This document shows, in pieces, positions 19,825-29,900 of a stretch of 64,000 bases of DNA. Source of the DNA: Planctomycetaceae bacterium. Its GTDB lineage: Bacteria; Planctomycetota; Planctomycetia; Pirellulales; Pirellulaceae. The notes beneath the pieces were generated by a model. The model searched no databases. It had not been told where the DNA came from and saw nothing but the letters and a program-made list of their open reading frames with translations. Location: the NCBI GenBank assembly GCA_027487485.1, contig JAIYDN010000078.1:98994-162993 (forward strand), given 5' to 3'. The position numbers and the translations under genes were made by a program. Every line of letters begins with the position of its first letter. The stretch's first letter is position 1.

Positions 19825-20721
19825 TCAATCAAACGATCCACCAATCATGGCACCATCGTTTCGGTTGCCAAGATTTTGATACAGTTCAATATCAATACCG
19901 CCCGACAGGAATCGCACCGAACCATCTGCGAAGACAAAATTGGCTCCTCCAGAATGAAAACTGCCGAAGCCTCCAACCATAGCAGGGTCGGACGAATCAT
20001 CGACAATCATGGCACCTCGTCTCGTTCGTTTTGGCAAGGTGAATGCGTTGGTATTGCGGAGCGTTGCGCGGGTCCCTGACATCCAACCTAGATCATTCTC
20101 GAGTGATATCTTTTCGCCAAGCAGGATCGTATTCGATGATCCATCTAGGATTTGGTTGTATCGCATTTGGCTATTCAAGAATAACAGCCCGTCATTGTTG
20201 CTATCAATCGGGGCTTCCACGCTGTGGTAGCAGCCCGCATAACTGCTCTCTTGCGACAGTTTCTCTGGATCCCCAAGGCCGTAACCAAGCGAATCGGAAG
20301 GGCATTGAAGAAACGCAATTCGAACGGCCCGAGCTTCGCTGTTTTCGACCGCGTAAGCCCCAAGTTTCTGATCGATGTTTTGGTAGATGGTCAACTGCTC
20401 CATATAAGGCAAGACCCCGACAACCCAGCTAATGTGGTTGCCAACCGCTTCATTCAGGATTGGGCCCGAGTCGTTGGCAACGCCGGTTGGCAAGTGCTCT
20501 CGGTTGTATTCAAAATGATGCATAGCAAGTCCCACTTGCCCCATGTTGTTGGAGCACATGCATCGACGAGCAGCCTCGCGTGCAGCCTGTACGGCAGGAA
20601 GCAGCAAACCAACCAAGATCCCAATGATCGCGATAACGACAAGCAACTCGACCAGCGTGAAGGCGTGTGAATATCGATACCTTGATGGCTTAGCAATAGC
20701 ATGACCATAAAAAAACGGCAT
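19825..20721 (-). CDS. DUF1559 domain-containing protein, prepilin-type N-terminus
   Basis: HAFTLVELLVVIAIIGILVGLLLPAVQAAREAARRCMCSNNMGQ; FVFADGSVRFLSGGID. Confidence 0.95.
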   Translation of the reverse strand: MPFFYGHAIAKPSRYRYSHAFTLVELLVVIAIIGILVGLLLPAVQAAREAARRCMCSNNMGQVGLAMHHFEYNREHLPTGVANDSGPILNEAVGNHISWVVGVLPYMEQLTIYQNIDQKLGAYAVENSEARAVRIAFLQCPSDSLGYGLGDPEKLSQESSYAGCYHSVEAPIDSNNDGLLFLNSQMRYNQILDGSSNTILLGEKISLENDLGWMSGTRATLRNTNAFTLPKRTRRGAMIVDDSSDPAMVGGFGSFHSGGANFVFADGSVRFLSGGIDIELYQNLGNRNDGAMIGGSFD

Positions 20722-20730
20722 AGTAATCCT

Positions 20731-21132
20731 CTAGTTCGTGGGGACTCGGAATGGGAATTGTTTGGTTCGCTGCACGCGATGTAAAAAAGGTCCAGCTTCG
20801 AGGCTTGCAATCACCTCGATGATCAAGCTCTGGTTCGAATCTCGAATAACTTTCGTTTCGATCTCGGCAATGGCCTCACTGCCGTCCCCAAGCTCGGGAC
20901 GCCAACGATCTCCTGCAAAGGTCGGATCCGTCATTAGCTTTTCGGTAGCGCGCAGAGCACCCGCTTCGCACAAGAATTGAACTTGCATCATTTGCCGTTC
21001 GCTGCGCCCCTCGCGATGACCGCGTATCGACAACATCATAGCCGTGCCGACGATCGATGTTACAACCAGCATCGTCACAAGGACAGCCACCAGAATTGCG
21101 GCCCTGCGTGTTTTGCTCTTCGCAAGCTTCAT
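20731..21132 (-). CDS. Pseudopilin-like protein (GspK/PilX-like N-terminus)
   Basis: RRAAILVAVLVTMLVVTSIVGTAMMLSIRGHREG; overlaps the neighbouring pseudopilin gene. Confidence 0.65.
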   Translation of the reverse strand: MKLAKSKTRRAAILVAVLVTMLVVTSIVGTAMMLSIRGHREGRSERQMMQVQFLCEAGALRATEKLMTDPTFAGDRWRPELGDGSEAIAEIETKVIRDSNQSLIIEVIASLEAGPFLHRVQRTKQFPFRVPTN

Positions 21133-21644
21133 GGTGCACCTACTCGTTTGGAGAGTAATTGCTGCCAGCGGTTGGCGGTTGCAGAGACTCGTATTTCCAT
21201 TCGCTTCAAATCCACTTCTCCAGGAATGCTGGTTTTGATTTCCAAGATAACCCTATCAAGCTGGTCGTCGATCGTAAACTTGGACTCCGCCGCATCCAAA
21301 ACTCGAAACACATCCTGCTGATGAATCCTGTCGTTCGACTTCTTCACTTCTCGAATCACTGCCGATTGATCTCCACCCATGGTCCGATAGGTGATCGATT
21401 CCGAATCCGTTAAAACCAAAATCAACGAACCGTCTTCGGCTAAACTTGTTTTGGTTGCAAGATGCACATCTTCACGAAAATGCAATGCAAGCCTCCTGTT
21501 GGATTGCTGAAAGTCAGTTCGCTCTTTCGCTCGACTCGATAGCCTCATAGTTTGATGAAGGATTCCAATCGATAGCAAAAACAACAAGCTGCTTGCCGAA
21601 ACCGCAATCATGGTTTCAATCAACGATGTTCCGTTGCGTTTCAT
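21129..21644 (-). CDS. Pseudopilin-like protein (GspJ-like)
   Basis: KRNGTSLIETMIAVSASSLLFLLSIGILHQTMRLSSRAK; overlapping junctions. Confidence 0.7.
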   Translation of the reverse strand: MKRNGTSLIETMIAVSASSLLFLLSIGILHQTMRLSSRAKERTDFQQSNRRLALHFREDVHLATKTSLAEDGSLILVLTDSESITYRTMGGDQSAVIREVKKSNDRIHQQDVFRVLDAAESKFTIDDQLDRVILEIKTSIPGEVDLKRMEIRVSATANRWQQLLSKRVGAP

Positions 21645-22069
21645 GGAGCCACCTCCAAATCGGCCGTCTCGGTTTTTCCATCAGGGCTCCCTTGAGCCGG
21701 AAGCCACCCGACCAAGGAGATTGGTTTCGCACCCGCGATTTGATCCCAAACCAAAGACAGAACAATCCGCCTGCCATGTTCATCGTCAATCAATCGGTGT
21801 CGCAATACCGCGTTCGGTAGCGAAGCCGAAAGCTCAGAGGAGACCTGTAGCTTTTCAAACGCCTGCGTTCTCTGAGCATCCGACATCAGCGTAAGCTGCT
21901 CCAACTGATTCGCAAGCTCATGCGCTGCTAGCTGATGATTGCGTGACATTTTCCACAGGTTACCCAATCGAGGTGCGATCGTACCCAGCACTCCGATTGC
22001 AGCAAGCACCAATGTGGCGGCAACCAAAACTTCGAGATTGGAAATGCCCTTACTTGTTCTTCGCTTCAT
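21641..22069 (-). CDS. Pseudopilin-like protein (GspI-like); start at 22069 (TAATG overlap with upstream gene)
   Basis: MKRRTSKGISNLEVLVAATLVLAAIGVLGTIAPRLGNLWKMSRNHQLA. Confidence 0.7.
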   Translation of the reverse strand: MKRRTSKGISNLEVLVAATLVLAAIGVLGTIAPRLGNLWKMSRNHQLAAHELANQLEQLTLMSDAQRTQAFEKLQVSSELSASLPNAVLRHRLIDDEHGRRIVLSLVWDQIAGAKPISLVGWLPAQGSPDGKTETADLEVAP

Positions 22070-23184
22070 TATTGAGACACCGCAGTGATAAGTGAGACAA
22101 GTGGCGCGAAACACATAAAGCAGGTCCAAAGTACCATCACCGCGATCAACAAAATCGATATCGGTTGCACGAGAGAAACCAAAGTGTAAGCTCGTCGCCG
22201 TTCGGCAGCTCGTCTGCAACCCGCCAGTCGAAGTAACGTCCAAATCCGCAAATCGTTTTCTTTCATGGCGGAAAGACTTTGCGATTGCGTGTCTGTCACC
22301 AGATTCTGTTCAGCGAGACTATTCCATGGTTCGCAACCGGATTCCATTTTTTGACTTGCCATTCGAAAGCGACGTCGGACCAATGGCGCTGGATGAAACC
22401 TTGCCAGCAGAGTCGCAGTCTTTTGAATCGGCGCATTCCCTTGAAGCGAAACCGCCAATAGCTGTAGCACACTGCGTCTCGACCGAGATGCATAAGCACC
22501 CGGTAGGTAGCGCCGATTCAATCTCCGCAAGGTAAGCCCCAATGGCGTGAATAGATAGAGAACGGCAAACGAAAGCAGAGCGAGAAAGCATGGACCAATG
22601 TAAACGACGACTTGACCAAGAAGCTTGAGATACAGGATACTTGCCGTCGGCAACCTCAATTCAAATTCATCGAACATCTTTTTGAAGGTCGGAATGATAA
22701 AAAAGCAAAATCCCAGAGCAATCGTTCCTAAGGTTGGTATCAGAACAATCACGTAACTGATTACAGAATTCCATTTCTCTTGGACATCATCGGCAGACGG
22801 AACTTCTGTTTCCATCAACTGTGCCAACGTCTCCGGTAAGACCCCTAATTCTTGACCGAGCCGAATTGCAGTGACCGTTTCGTCAGGAAGAAGCTCAGGC
22901 GTCTTTTCCAATGCCGAAGCGATGCATGGATCGACTTGAATGATCGACGCAAATCGGATCAAACGGGCTCGAAATCGCCGTCGATGTTCTAATGCAAACG
23001 CATAGGTCAAGGGCGCAATAGGCAATTGCTGCTCCAGTCCAGTTGCTAAGATCTGCAAGAAAGAATATTGCCGCGCAGACATCGGTTCGATCGGCAAAAA
23101 GGGACTCAGCCGCCAATCGGATTCAATCAGGACCATCTGCCTAGAGGATTGTTCTTGATAAACCATGGGTGCTTTCAACCTCAA
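22069..23184 (-). CDS. Type II secretion system F family protein
   Basis: 'IIPTFKKMFDEFELRLPTASILYLKLLGQVVVYIGPCFLALLS' and a C-terminal TM segment. Confidence 0.85.
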   Translation of the reverse strand: MRLKAPMVYQEQSSRQMVLIESDWRLSPFLPIEPMSARQYSFLQILATGLEQQLPIAPLTYAFALEHRRRFRARLIRFASIIQVDPCIASALEKTPELLPDETVTAIRLGQELGVLPETLAQLMETEVPSADDVQEKWNSVISYVIVLIPTLGTIALGFCFFIIPTFKKMFDEFELRLPTASILYLKLLGQVVVYIGPCFLALLSFAVLYLFTPLGLTLRRLNRRYLPGAYASRSRRSVLQLLAVSLQGNAPIQKTATLLARFHPAPLVRRRFRMASQKMESGCEPWNSLAEQNLVTDTQSQSLSAMKENDLRIWTLLRLAGCRRAAERRRAYTLVSLVQPISILLIAVMVLWTCFMCFAPLVSLITAVSQ

Positions 23185-24335
23185 CCGCCGCTCAATGAAG
23201 TAATCAGGGAGATAAGCGGTAACACCAAGGCACTAACGATACCGCCAATAAGCCAAGCCATCGCAAGCGTCATAGCGGGTGCGATTAAATTCTCCGCAAA
23301 ATTGGTTCGTTGCTCTAGTCGATCCATATAGATCTTCGACAGTTTGCGTATCAAATCGACATTGGGTTGCTGCTGAGGGCCCGAGTACAACGCCAATATC
23401 AGGGTCGAAGGAAAACAGCCCGCCATCGATCGAACGCCAACGGGACCTGCAGACTCCAACGCGCTCGCAACGGAATGAGCCTCCTCACAAAAATACCGAT
23501 GACCGCTCGCAAGCCCTGAGATGCGTATCGCCTGTGGCAACGGTGTCCCGATTCGCACCAATTCCGCTAAAGTTGCCGTCAGTCTCGCCATTCCCAGAAG
23601 CTGCTTTTTGCTGCTGCGTGAAAAAGCCCCTAACAAAGGGACGTCTTGCGTATGCTCCAACAACATCCGAATGGCTGCGACCACCCCAACGGCAATCCCC
23701 GCTATTACCACCAAACCGAAAAAGGCCCGAACGGGATGCTCGGAGATCTGCTCGCTTATCCAAAGCAACCGCGCGGTGATCGGCGGTAACCTAAGCTCAA
23801 ATTCATCAAACATTTTTCGAAACTGAGGAATGATCGTGAAGGAGAGCACAATCAAAATGGCCAAGTAAATCAATGGAAGAATCACGGGATAGGAGATCAA
23901 TTTCCAAATGAATCTTCGCCGATTGGATTGTCGTAGGTACGCTTGAATCCAATCACGGAACTGCGGCGCCATATCGCTGTTGGAACCAAACAGAAGCACA
24001 AGTGGCAGGAACATGGACAACGTAGCCTCAGTAGTGAACTGATTCGCTCCAGCCCCCTCCCTCAGCCGACGGACCAACGTTCCAAGCTGTGCATCGGACC
24101 TCAACCATGAAGACTCCGCGCGACAGTCTTCAAAACAGCGAATCATAATTTCGCGTTGGCTCAAACTCTCATCAATGGCCTGAGTCCAATCCAAAACCGT
24201 TCCGGGCCCAATGGACTGGAAATTCACCCCCCTCCGACGAAGCTCCTGTGCAGCCGCATCCGAATCGGTCGCATGGACTATACCGTCCACGGAAGAACCA
24301 TCGGGAGCAATCGCTCGGTACTCAAATCGAAGCAT
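23181..24335 (-). CDS. Type II secretion system F family protein; start MLRFEYRAIAPDGSSVDG at 24335 preferred over the ORF start at 24497
   Basis: N-terminal 'MLRFEYRAIAPDGSSVDGIVHATDSDAAAQELRRRGV' (T2SF-type); 'TIIPQFRKMFDEFELRLPPITARLLWISEQ'. Confidence 0.9.
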   Translation of the reverse strand: MLRFEYRAIAPDGSSVDGIVHATDSDAAAQELRRRGVNFQSIGPGTVLDWTQAIDESLSQREIMIRCFEDCRAESSWLRSDAQLGTLVRRLREGAGANQFTTEATLSMFLPLVLLFGSNSDMAPQFRDWIQAYLRQSNRRRFIWKLISYPVILPLIYLAILIVLSFTIIPQFRKMFDEFELRLPPITARLLWISEQISEHPVRAFFGLVVIAGIAVGVVAAIRMLLEHTQDVPLLGAFSRSSKKQLLGMARLTATLAELVRIGTPLPQAIRISGLASGHRYFCEEAHSVASALESAGPVGVRSMAGCFPSTLILALYSGPQQQPNVDLIRKLSKIYMDRLEQRTNFAENLIAPAMTLAMAWLIGGIVSALVLPLISLITSLSGG

Positions 24336-24343
24336 CAAAAGAC

Positions 24344-25216
24344 TCAGGGCTTGGAAAGTTGATGAAGCAAATCCGTCAGCGGCCAAAACAAACAAAACAC
24401 ATATCCGAAAACCAACAAACCGCTCAGAAAGGTACCCGCCAACAACGGAAACCAACGCAACCACTTTCGAGTCATTAAGGAAGACGACTCGCGACATGCT
24501 GCAGCCCTAATTTCCAAAGATCGAATCTCAGCATCGGCGTGAGCGATACTTTGGTTCGACGGGCTAACTGTTGAATGGCTCGCTAGCAACTGACGATTCC
24601 TTCGCGCGTGCCGCTCCAGCTGTTGAGCGTGTCGCAACGTTCGTATCGTAAAACGGTGAATAGGAAAAATGGAAATGAGCCAATCTGGTACTCGCAACCA
24701 CAAAACAAGAATCAGTCCCATCAAAAACGTGGCGCCCATGGAACCAACTTTCGAGTACTCATTCAGGGCCCCCAAAAACTGAAGGCTCGTCGATGGTTCC
24801 AAACGGCTGATTTGATACATGTCTACCATTTCTGGGTAGAGCTGCCCAACCAGGAACATCATTCCTTGCACAACCAACCACATTACCAGTAAGAGCGGGA
24901 GCAGGATCTTCGTAATGCTCCATCGTGATTCCGATCTGGACTGACCGCACTCGAAAAACATCTGCATGGACTGCACGGTGCTCTCACCCATTTGCCTTGC
25001 AATCAATGCTTCACGGTAGTCCGAATGGATTTGACCGTCCTGCCCAACTCCTTCGTTGATTGCAGCTGACAAGGAACCGTTGGCTGGAATTCGGTCTTGA
25101 ACCTGGGCGACCAGTTTCTCCACTTGCCCACGCGTCGATAAATCCCCAACGGCCAATGGAACTCCAGCTCGCAGAACGAGCAGCAGTTGCTCATTGAACT
25201 CCTTTACATCCGACAT
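24344..25216 (-). CDS. Type II secretion system F family protein (divergent)
   Basis: MSDVKEFNEQLLLVLRAGVPLAVGDLSTRG...; TM segment plus 'QLYPEMVDMYQISRLEPSTSLQFLGALNEYS'. Confidence 0.75.
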   Translation of the reverse strand: MSDVKEFNEQLLLVLRAGVPLAVGDLSTRGQVEKLVAQVQDRIPANGSLSAAINEGVGQDGQIHSDYREALIARQMGESTVQSMQMFFECGQSRSESRWSITKILLPLLLVMWLVVQGMMFLVGQLYPEMVDMYQISRLEPSTSLQFLGALNEYSKVGSMGATFLMGLILVLWLRVPDWLISIFPIHRFTIRTLRHAQQLERHARRNRQLLASHSTVSPSNQSIAHADAEIRSLEIRAAACRESSSLMTRKWLRWFPLLAGTFLSGLLVFGYVFCLFWPLTDLLHQLSKP

Positions 25217-25327
25217 CGCTCAGGAACCACTTGTTCGAAACTTGGATCAGGCACCGCAACCTCGGGTTGAAGTTTGACACATTGCTCTTCGAATTGCAAC
25301 TAGGCATCCTAAGCGAAAAGTTTTTGG

Positions 25328-26602
25328 CTAGGTTTGCCAGTGATGGGATTCCCGAGTTGCTTGGTAGGCCACCTTCATCTCGGGTGTATCGATTCGTTTC
25401 TCCCCTTGGAACAACGACTCCACCCCTCCAATCACCATGCCCGACGTTAGCAGCGTTCGCTCTACCGGGTAGGGGCTCTTGCCTTCCAGTACCAGCGTTT
25501 CCACATGGCGTGCGAGTGGATTGAAGAAATCTGCGGTGGTAGCGCTGGTTCCTGGCATCGGAAGATACATTTGGCACGAGACGATTTCACCAGTATCCTT
25601 TCGCATGCCCGCGTAGTTGAAATCTCGAATGTTGGTCATCAACATGGTCGTCCGATATCCATCCAGGTGCTCAATCAAGTATCCGATCGTTCCTTGCAGA
25701 TTCTTCCGAGCCCACTCGAACGTGACCGGGGCAGTGGGGTAGCCTGCATCAACAGGCAAGTTATGGCTTCGTGTTAACGCTGCCACCACCAACTTTCTCG
25801 AAATGTCTCGCCCGGGTTTCGCGAGCTCTTCCCATAGGTTTTCTCCTTTCAATGCATGGACGCTGGATATCCCTACCTCGCCACCCGCCCGACGCTCCGA
25901 CATACACTGAGCCGTTTCAAGCCCATGAAAGTCGTAGCTGTCCACACCACCATAACAAACGCATGCGCTTTCGCTCATCGGAGTACCAAAAGGCAGATCG
26001 ATCGATGGCAACCGCCAAGTCACTGGCAACGACGAACCAGCTAGAAATCCAAACCCCAATCGTTTGGAGTCTTCGACCATTTCCACGCACTCATTCCAGT
26101 TGGTGGACAGGTGCTTGTCGTTAAAAACAGGAACAGACCTTCCCGAACTCTCAAAGACCTTGACTACTTGCTTGAACCAATCGTACCGTGGGTACCGAGT
26201 CTGCCCCTTTTCATTGACTGGGTATTTGCCGTGCTCGGCGATGATAACCACACCATCTACCGCTAGTTTGGAAGTTCCTAAGGTCAACGCCTCCGCAATA
26301 CTGGGGAACGCCTTCAGGCCGTACTTCTCGATTCGCGACTTGGCGAGATCAGCCTCGGGCGTTTGATCAATGTAGACCGAAGCCACATCAAATCGCGGCA
26401 TCTGCCATCGACCGCCCCAGGTGTAACCCATCGCATGCCGATCCAAAAAATGCTGGGAATGCGAATGTTGGAAAACGGTGGTACCTAGAAAGGCAATCCG
26501 TTTCCGAGGTCCTTCCGAGCTCCCAAATGCGTTCGCGAAAAGAGACGGCGCGGACAAGGCAATGGCAGAGGATGCAAGAAAGTGACGTCGGCCAAGAGAC
26601 AT
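25328..26602 (-). CDS. Tat-exported hypothetical protein; real start at 26602 (the upstream extension overlaps the MFS gene)
   Basis: MSLGRRHFLASSAIALSAPSLFANA; continuous coding-like sequence to 25328. Confidence 0.8.
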   Translation of the reverse strand: MSLGRRHFLASSAIALSAPSLFANAFGSSEGPRKRIAFLGTTVFQHSHSQHFLDRHAMGYTWGGRWQMPRFDVASVYIDQTPEADLAKSRIEKYGLKAFPSIAEALTLGTSKLAVDGVVIIAEHGKYPVNEKGQTRYPRYDWFKQVVKVFESSGRSVPVFNDKHLSTNWNECVEMVEDSKRLGFGFLAGSSLPVTWRLPSIDLPFGTPMSESACVCYGGVDSYDFHGLETAQCMSERRAGGEVGISSVHALKGENLWEELAKPGRDISRKLVVAALTRSHNLPVDAGYPTAPVTFEWARKNLQGTIGYLIEHLDGYRTTMLMTNIRDFNYAGMRKDTGEIVSCQMYLPMPGTSATTADFFNPLARHVETLVLEGKSPYPVERTLLTSGMVIGGVESLFQGEKRIDTPEMKVAYQATRESHHWQT

Positions 26603-26661
26603 GATGAAGCTCCAATGGATGAATGCAAAGGTACAATGATTTGAGCGGGTCGGGAACGAAC

Positions 26662-27993
26662 CTACTTTCGCTCGTCCTGCTCCGTTGGCCATAGCCAAAC
26701 GAGGAAGACCAAGGCGATCAAAGGCAACGCTCCCGCGATCGCTAAGCCAGTCGCATACGAATGCGTCTGATCTTTCAAGTATCCGAACATGCTTTGAGTT
26801 GGTGAGGACAATGTCCAACCAAGGGCGCTCGTAATCCCAGTAACCTTCCCTTGGTGATCTCGCGAAACATCCTGAGAAAAGGAGTAGAACATCGGAAACA
26901 GTCCCAACGTACCTGCACCCGCGACCAAGAAGACCGCCAGCAACCACGGACCTTGCGTCAACCATGGAACCAGCATCAACGATCCCGTCAGCAAAGCACA
27001 AACCAAGAACGTCAGGCTTCGCGATTTTTTGATCGACATTCCTCGATGAGCCAACCAGACCGCCAAACCACCCGAAGCTAAACATCCAACATCGGTAACC
27101 AGATACCAAACAGAAACGAAGTTCAGGGTAAACGCCTCTTCGTACTGATATTCCTGCTGCATCACCTTGGGCAGCCAAGCACGCAACGTTTGCCAACATG
27201 CATTGATCAACGTCAAAACAATCACCACCGCCAGCATTCGAGCGGTCAGCATTTCGCGCAGACAAACCTCAAACGTCGCCCCAAAACTCGCGGGGGCATT
27301 TGCGCTTGGTTCGCCGATCTGATGATAGGTTCCAACAGTTCGCTTCTGAAAGTCGGTGGATCGAACCACCATGAACCAGGCTACAATCCAGACCACCCCA
27401 ATCGCACCCACAACTTGAAATCCAAGCCGCCAGCTCCCCTCTTTTTCTGTTAGCAGGATGCCTAGAAGCTGGGGCGTTAGGAACGCACCGATGGAAGTTC
27501 CGCTTTGCAACACGCTATTCCCCATAGCCCGTCGACGCGGGTCCAAAAGAATTTGGACTGCCTTCAGGCCACACGGCCAATGACCAGCCTCAAAGAATCC
27601 TAACAAGCCACGGCACGACAACAAGGAATAGTAATCCGTAACATATCCTGTCAGAAATCCAGTTGCCGACCAAAGAAAAAGTACGGTTGGATAGAGAATT
27701 CGAAGGGGAACTTTATCGGCCAAAAAGCCGAACATCAAAGACCCGACTGCAAAACTCAAACCAAAGCTAGTTTCTAAGTTGCCATACTGTTGCTCGCTAA
27801 GCTGAAATTCTTTGGTGATCCGAGTCCCTACGTTGGCTAACGTTTGCCGGTCCATGTAGTTGATCGCCGATGCAAAAAGCAAAAGCGCACCAATCGCAAT
27901 GAACCTCTTACTGCCAAGCGAAGTCGCACGACCTTCCCCATCGCCTAATGTCTGGACTTCATCGTCTTCTGATTTCGAACCTATCCATCCCAT
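26662..27993 (-). CDS. MFS transporter
   Basis: 443 aa with about 12 TM segments; 'SAINYMDRQTLANVGTRITKEFQLSEQQYGNLETSFGLSFAVGSLMFGFLADKV'. Confidence 0.92.
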   Translation of the reverse strand: MGWIGSKSEDDEVQTLGDGEGRATSLGSKRFIAIGALLLFASAINYMDRQTLANVGTRITKEFQLSEQQYGNLETSFGLSFAVGSLMFGFLADKVPLRILYPTVLFLWSATGFLTGYVTDYYSLLSCRGLLGFFEAGHWPCGLKAVQILLDPRRRAMGNSVLQSGTSIGAFLTPQLLGILLTEKEGSWRLGFQVVGAIGVVWIVAWFMVVRSTDFQKRTVGTYHQIGEPSANAPASFGATFEVCLREMLTARMLAVVIVLTLINACWQTLRAWLPKVMQQEYQYEEAFTLNFVSVWYLVTDVGCLASGGLAVWLAHRGMSIKKSRSLTFLVCALLTGSLMLVPWLTQGPWLLAVFLVAGAGTLGLFPMFYSFSQDVSRDHQGKVTGITSALGWTLSSPTQSMFGYLKDQTHSYATGLAIAGALPLIALVFLVWLWPTEQDERK

Positions 27994-28739
27994 GACGAAC
28001 CATCCCAGTCGATAACGCGTTCAAGCCAACGAGTCACATCGTTCGAGAAACGATCGAAGAGCGCTTCCCCTTTTTGGACGCTGGCTTGCTGAGGCCATCC
28101 AATGTGGCCAATGTCCGAACGGTCTTGAGTGACCCAACCGCGATTTCCTGGCTCGAACCCGCGACCGTGCGGGATCGGATCTGCAGACTGGTAATCGCCA
28201 ACAAGATGCGGAGCGATTCGCATCACCATCGATGTTTCCCATTCACAAGCATGCCCCATTTCTGTTTGCTGAAACGAAATCAAGGAAGTCGATTCGGACG
28301 TCCCAAGGCTCCAGTAGGTCCCCATCAACAGAAGGAGATCTTCACGTTGACGATAGGTTTGGCGCAATTCAAAAATGGCCTGCCGACCGGGCACATCGTT
28401 ACCACCGTGCCCATTCAGAAATACAATTCTTCGGAAGCCATGATGCAACATGTTGTCGGCCAAACCTACCAACAGATCGAGATAGTTTCGCGGAGCAGCG
28501 GATAAAGTTCCCTGGAAATCCAGATGGTGATGGGAATTCCCCAACCACATTAACGGAGCGAAAAGAACTTGGGTTGGCAATCGTTCGGAAACACGTTTGA
28601 CGATTTCTCCAAGCAACAAGCTGTCGGTCCAAACAGGCAAATGGTGGCCGTGCTGTTCGATGGCGGCGATCGGAAAAACAACCGGAGTATCCCGGTCCAA
28701 GGCCTGGATTTGCTTCCAGGTAAGTTCAACTAAATTCAT
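27981..28739 (-). CDS. Creatininase family protein
   Basis: DTPVVFPIAAIEQHGHHLPVWTDSLL...IVFLNGHGGND...GHACEWETSMVMRI. Confidence 0.92.
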   Translation of the reverse strand: MNLVELTWKQIQALDRDTPVVFPIAAIEQHGHHLPVWTDSLLLGEIVKRVSERLPTQVLFAPLMWLGNSHHHLDFQGTLSAAPRNYLDLLVGLADNMLHHGFRRIVFLNGHGGNDVPGRQAIFELRQTYRQREDLLLLMGTYWSLGTSESTSLISFQQTEMGHACEWETSMVMRIAPHLVGDYQSADPIPHGRGFEPGNRGWVTQDRSDIGHIGWPQQASVQKGEALFDRFSNDVTRWLERVIDWDGSSWDG

Positions 28740-28982
28740 GGTGGGGAAAGACAGGCCATAGCCTATCCAACGAATGACGGCGGGTTGGGGAAATCCAAAA
28801 ACAGGATCTCGAAGTACTTACCCATCTTAGACTTAAGTTAGTCGTTCGGATACAGCGGGAAAATTTTCTTCGCTGCTGTTCGCTTTTTTCAACTTCTGCG
28901 CCTTTAAGAATGTGGGGTGCTTCCTAGTTTTTCATCATGAGTCCGATTCTCCACCACGAGAAGTTTGCAGCAAGGTTGAGCC

Positions 28983-29609
28983 ATGTTACGGGGCGTTCGT
29001 CTGGACGGTAACTTTATTCGTCATCAAAGAACTCAAAACGGGATGAGTCAAAAAATGCTGGCGGATGCCGCCGGAATCTCGGAGCGTACCGTTCGAAATG
29101 CTGAAAAAGGGTTGGTGGTCGAGGTTCATATCGCGAGCTACCTATCCGCGCTGTTCGATGTTCCTTTGGGGGACATGGTTCTTGAACGCCTTGAAGAACA
29201 ACGCAGCAAATGGCTCCAAAAATGGGCTCGAAAATTCTCATATGCCTATGTTACATCCCGGAACGACAATCATCACGATGATCTGTTTCCATTGCTTCAT
29301 CCCGCGATCCACTGGCGATGTAACTCGGCTCCGAAAATGAAAATCGATGGATCTTTAGATGGACGCCCCGCCATCATGGAATGGCTTCAAGGACACCATT
29401 GCCCAAGTGAACCTCAACAGATCTCCATCGTGAACGAACGGATCGAACGGGTCGAAGCCGAGGGGGACATCTTGTACTTCATCCTCGCAGCAGACTGGGT
29501 CATGAACGATAACGGAGGATCGAAACGAAGCGCTTGGATTACCTTCCTTTGCCGCTTTGAAGACGATCTGGCTATCACCATCGAACAGTTCAATGGGGTT
29601 TCGTTCTAA
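28983..29609 (+). CDS. XRE-type HTH regulator with C-terminal SnoaL-like domain
   Basis: GNFIRHQRTQNGMSQKMLADAAGISERTVRNAEKG; C-terminal 'GHHCPSEPQQISIVNERIERVEAEGDILYFILAADWVMNDNG'. Confidence 0.8.
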   Translation: MLRGVRLDGNFIRHQRTQNGMSQKMLADAAGISERTVRNAEKGLVVEVHIASYLSALFDVPLGDMVLERLEEQRSKWLQKWARKFSYAYVTSRNDNHHDDLFPLLHPAIHWRCNSAPKMKIDGSLDGRPAIMEWLQGHHCPSEPQQISIVNERIERVEAEGDILYFILAADWVMNDNGGSKRSAWITFLCRFEDDLAITIEQFNGVSF

Positions 29610-29900
29610 CGCCCATACGGACGCTTATGAATAATCTGTGAACGAACCGGCAGCGAATCGGCAACGAAAGCCGGCAAGGTAGCTTAGGGTGTCTGGGCAA
29701 GATATAAACTCGCCGCGATTCAGTGGCTTTGACTCGACGTGGAGTAGGAATGCTCGTTCTCAACATGAAGATGGATCTTCACAGCTCCCAGCTTCATTCG
29801 GCGGCGACATTTCAACAATGGTCAGAGGAGCCGCAATGTTGGATGGCCGGTTTTTCGAAACCGAATCTTGTTTTTTGTATTTGTCTCAAAGGATTTGGCA

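Noticed and set aside
25328-27265. Full 645-aa ORF as one protein
   Set aside because: The upstream 220 codons overlap the MFS gene in another frame and do not look like protein; a Tat start at 26602 fits better.
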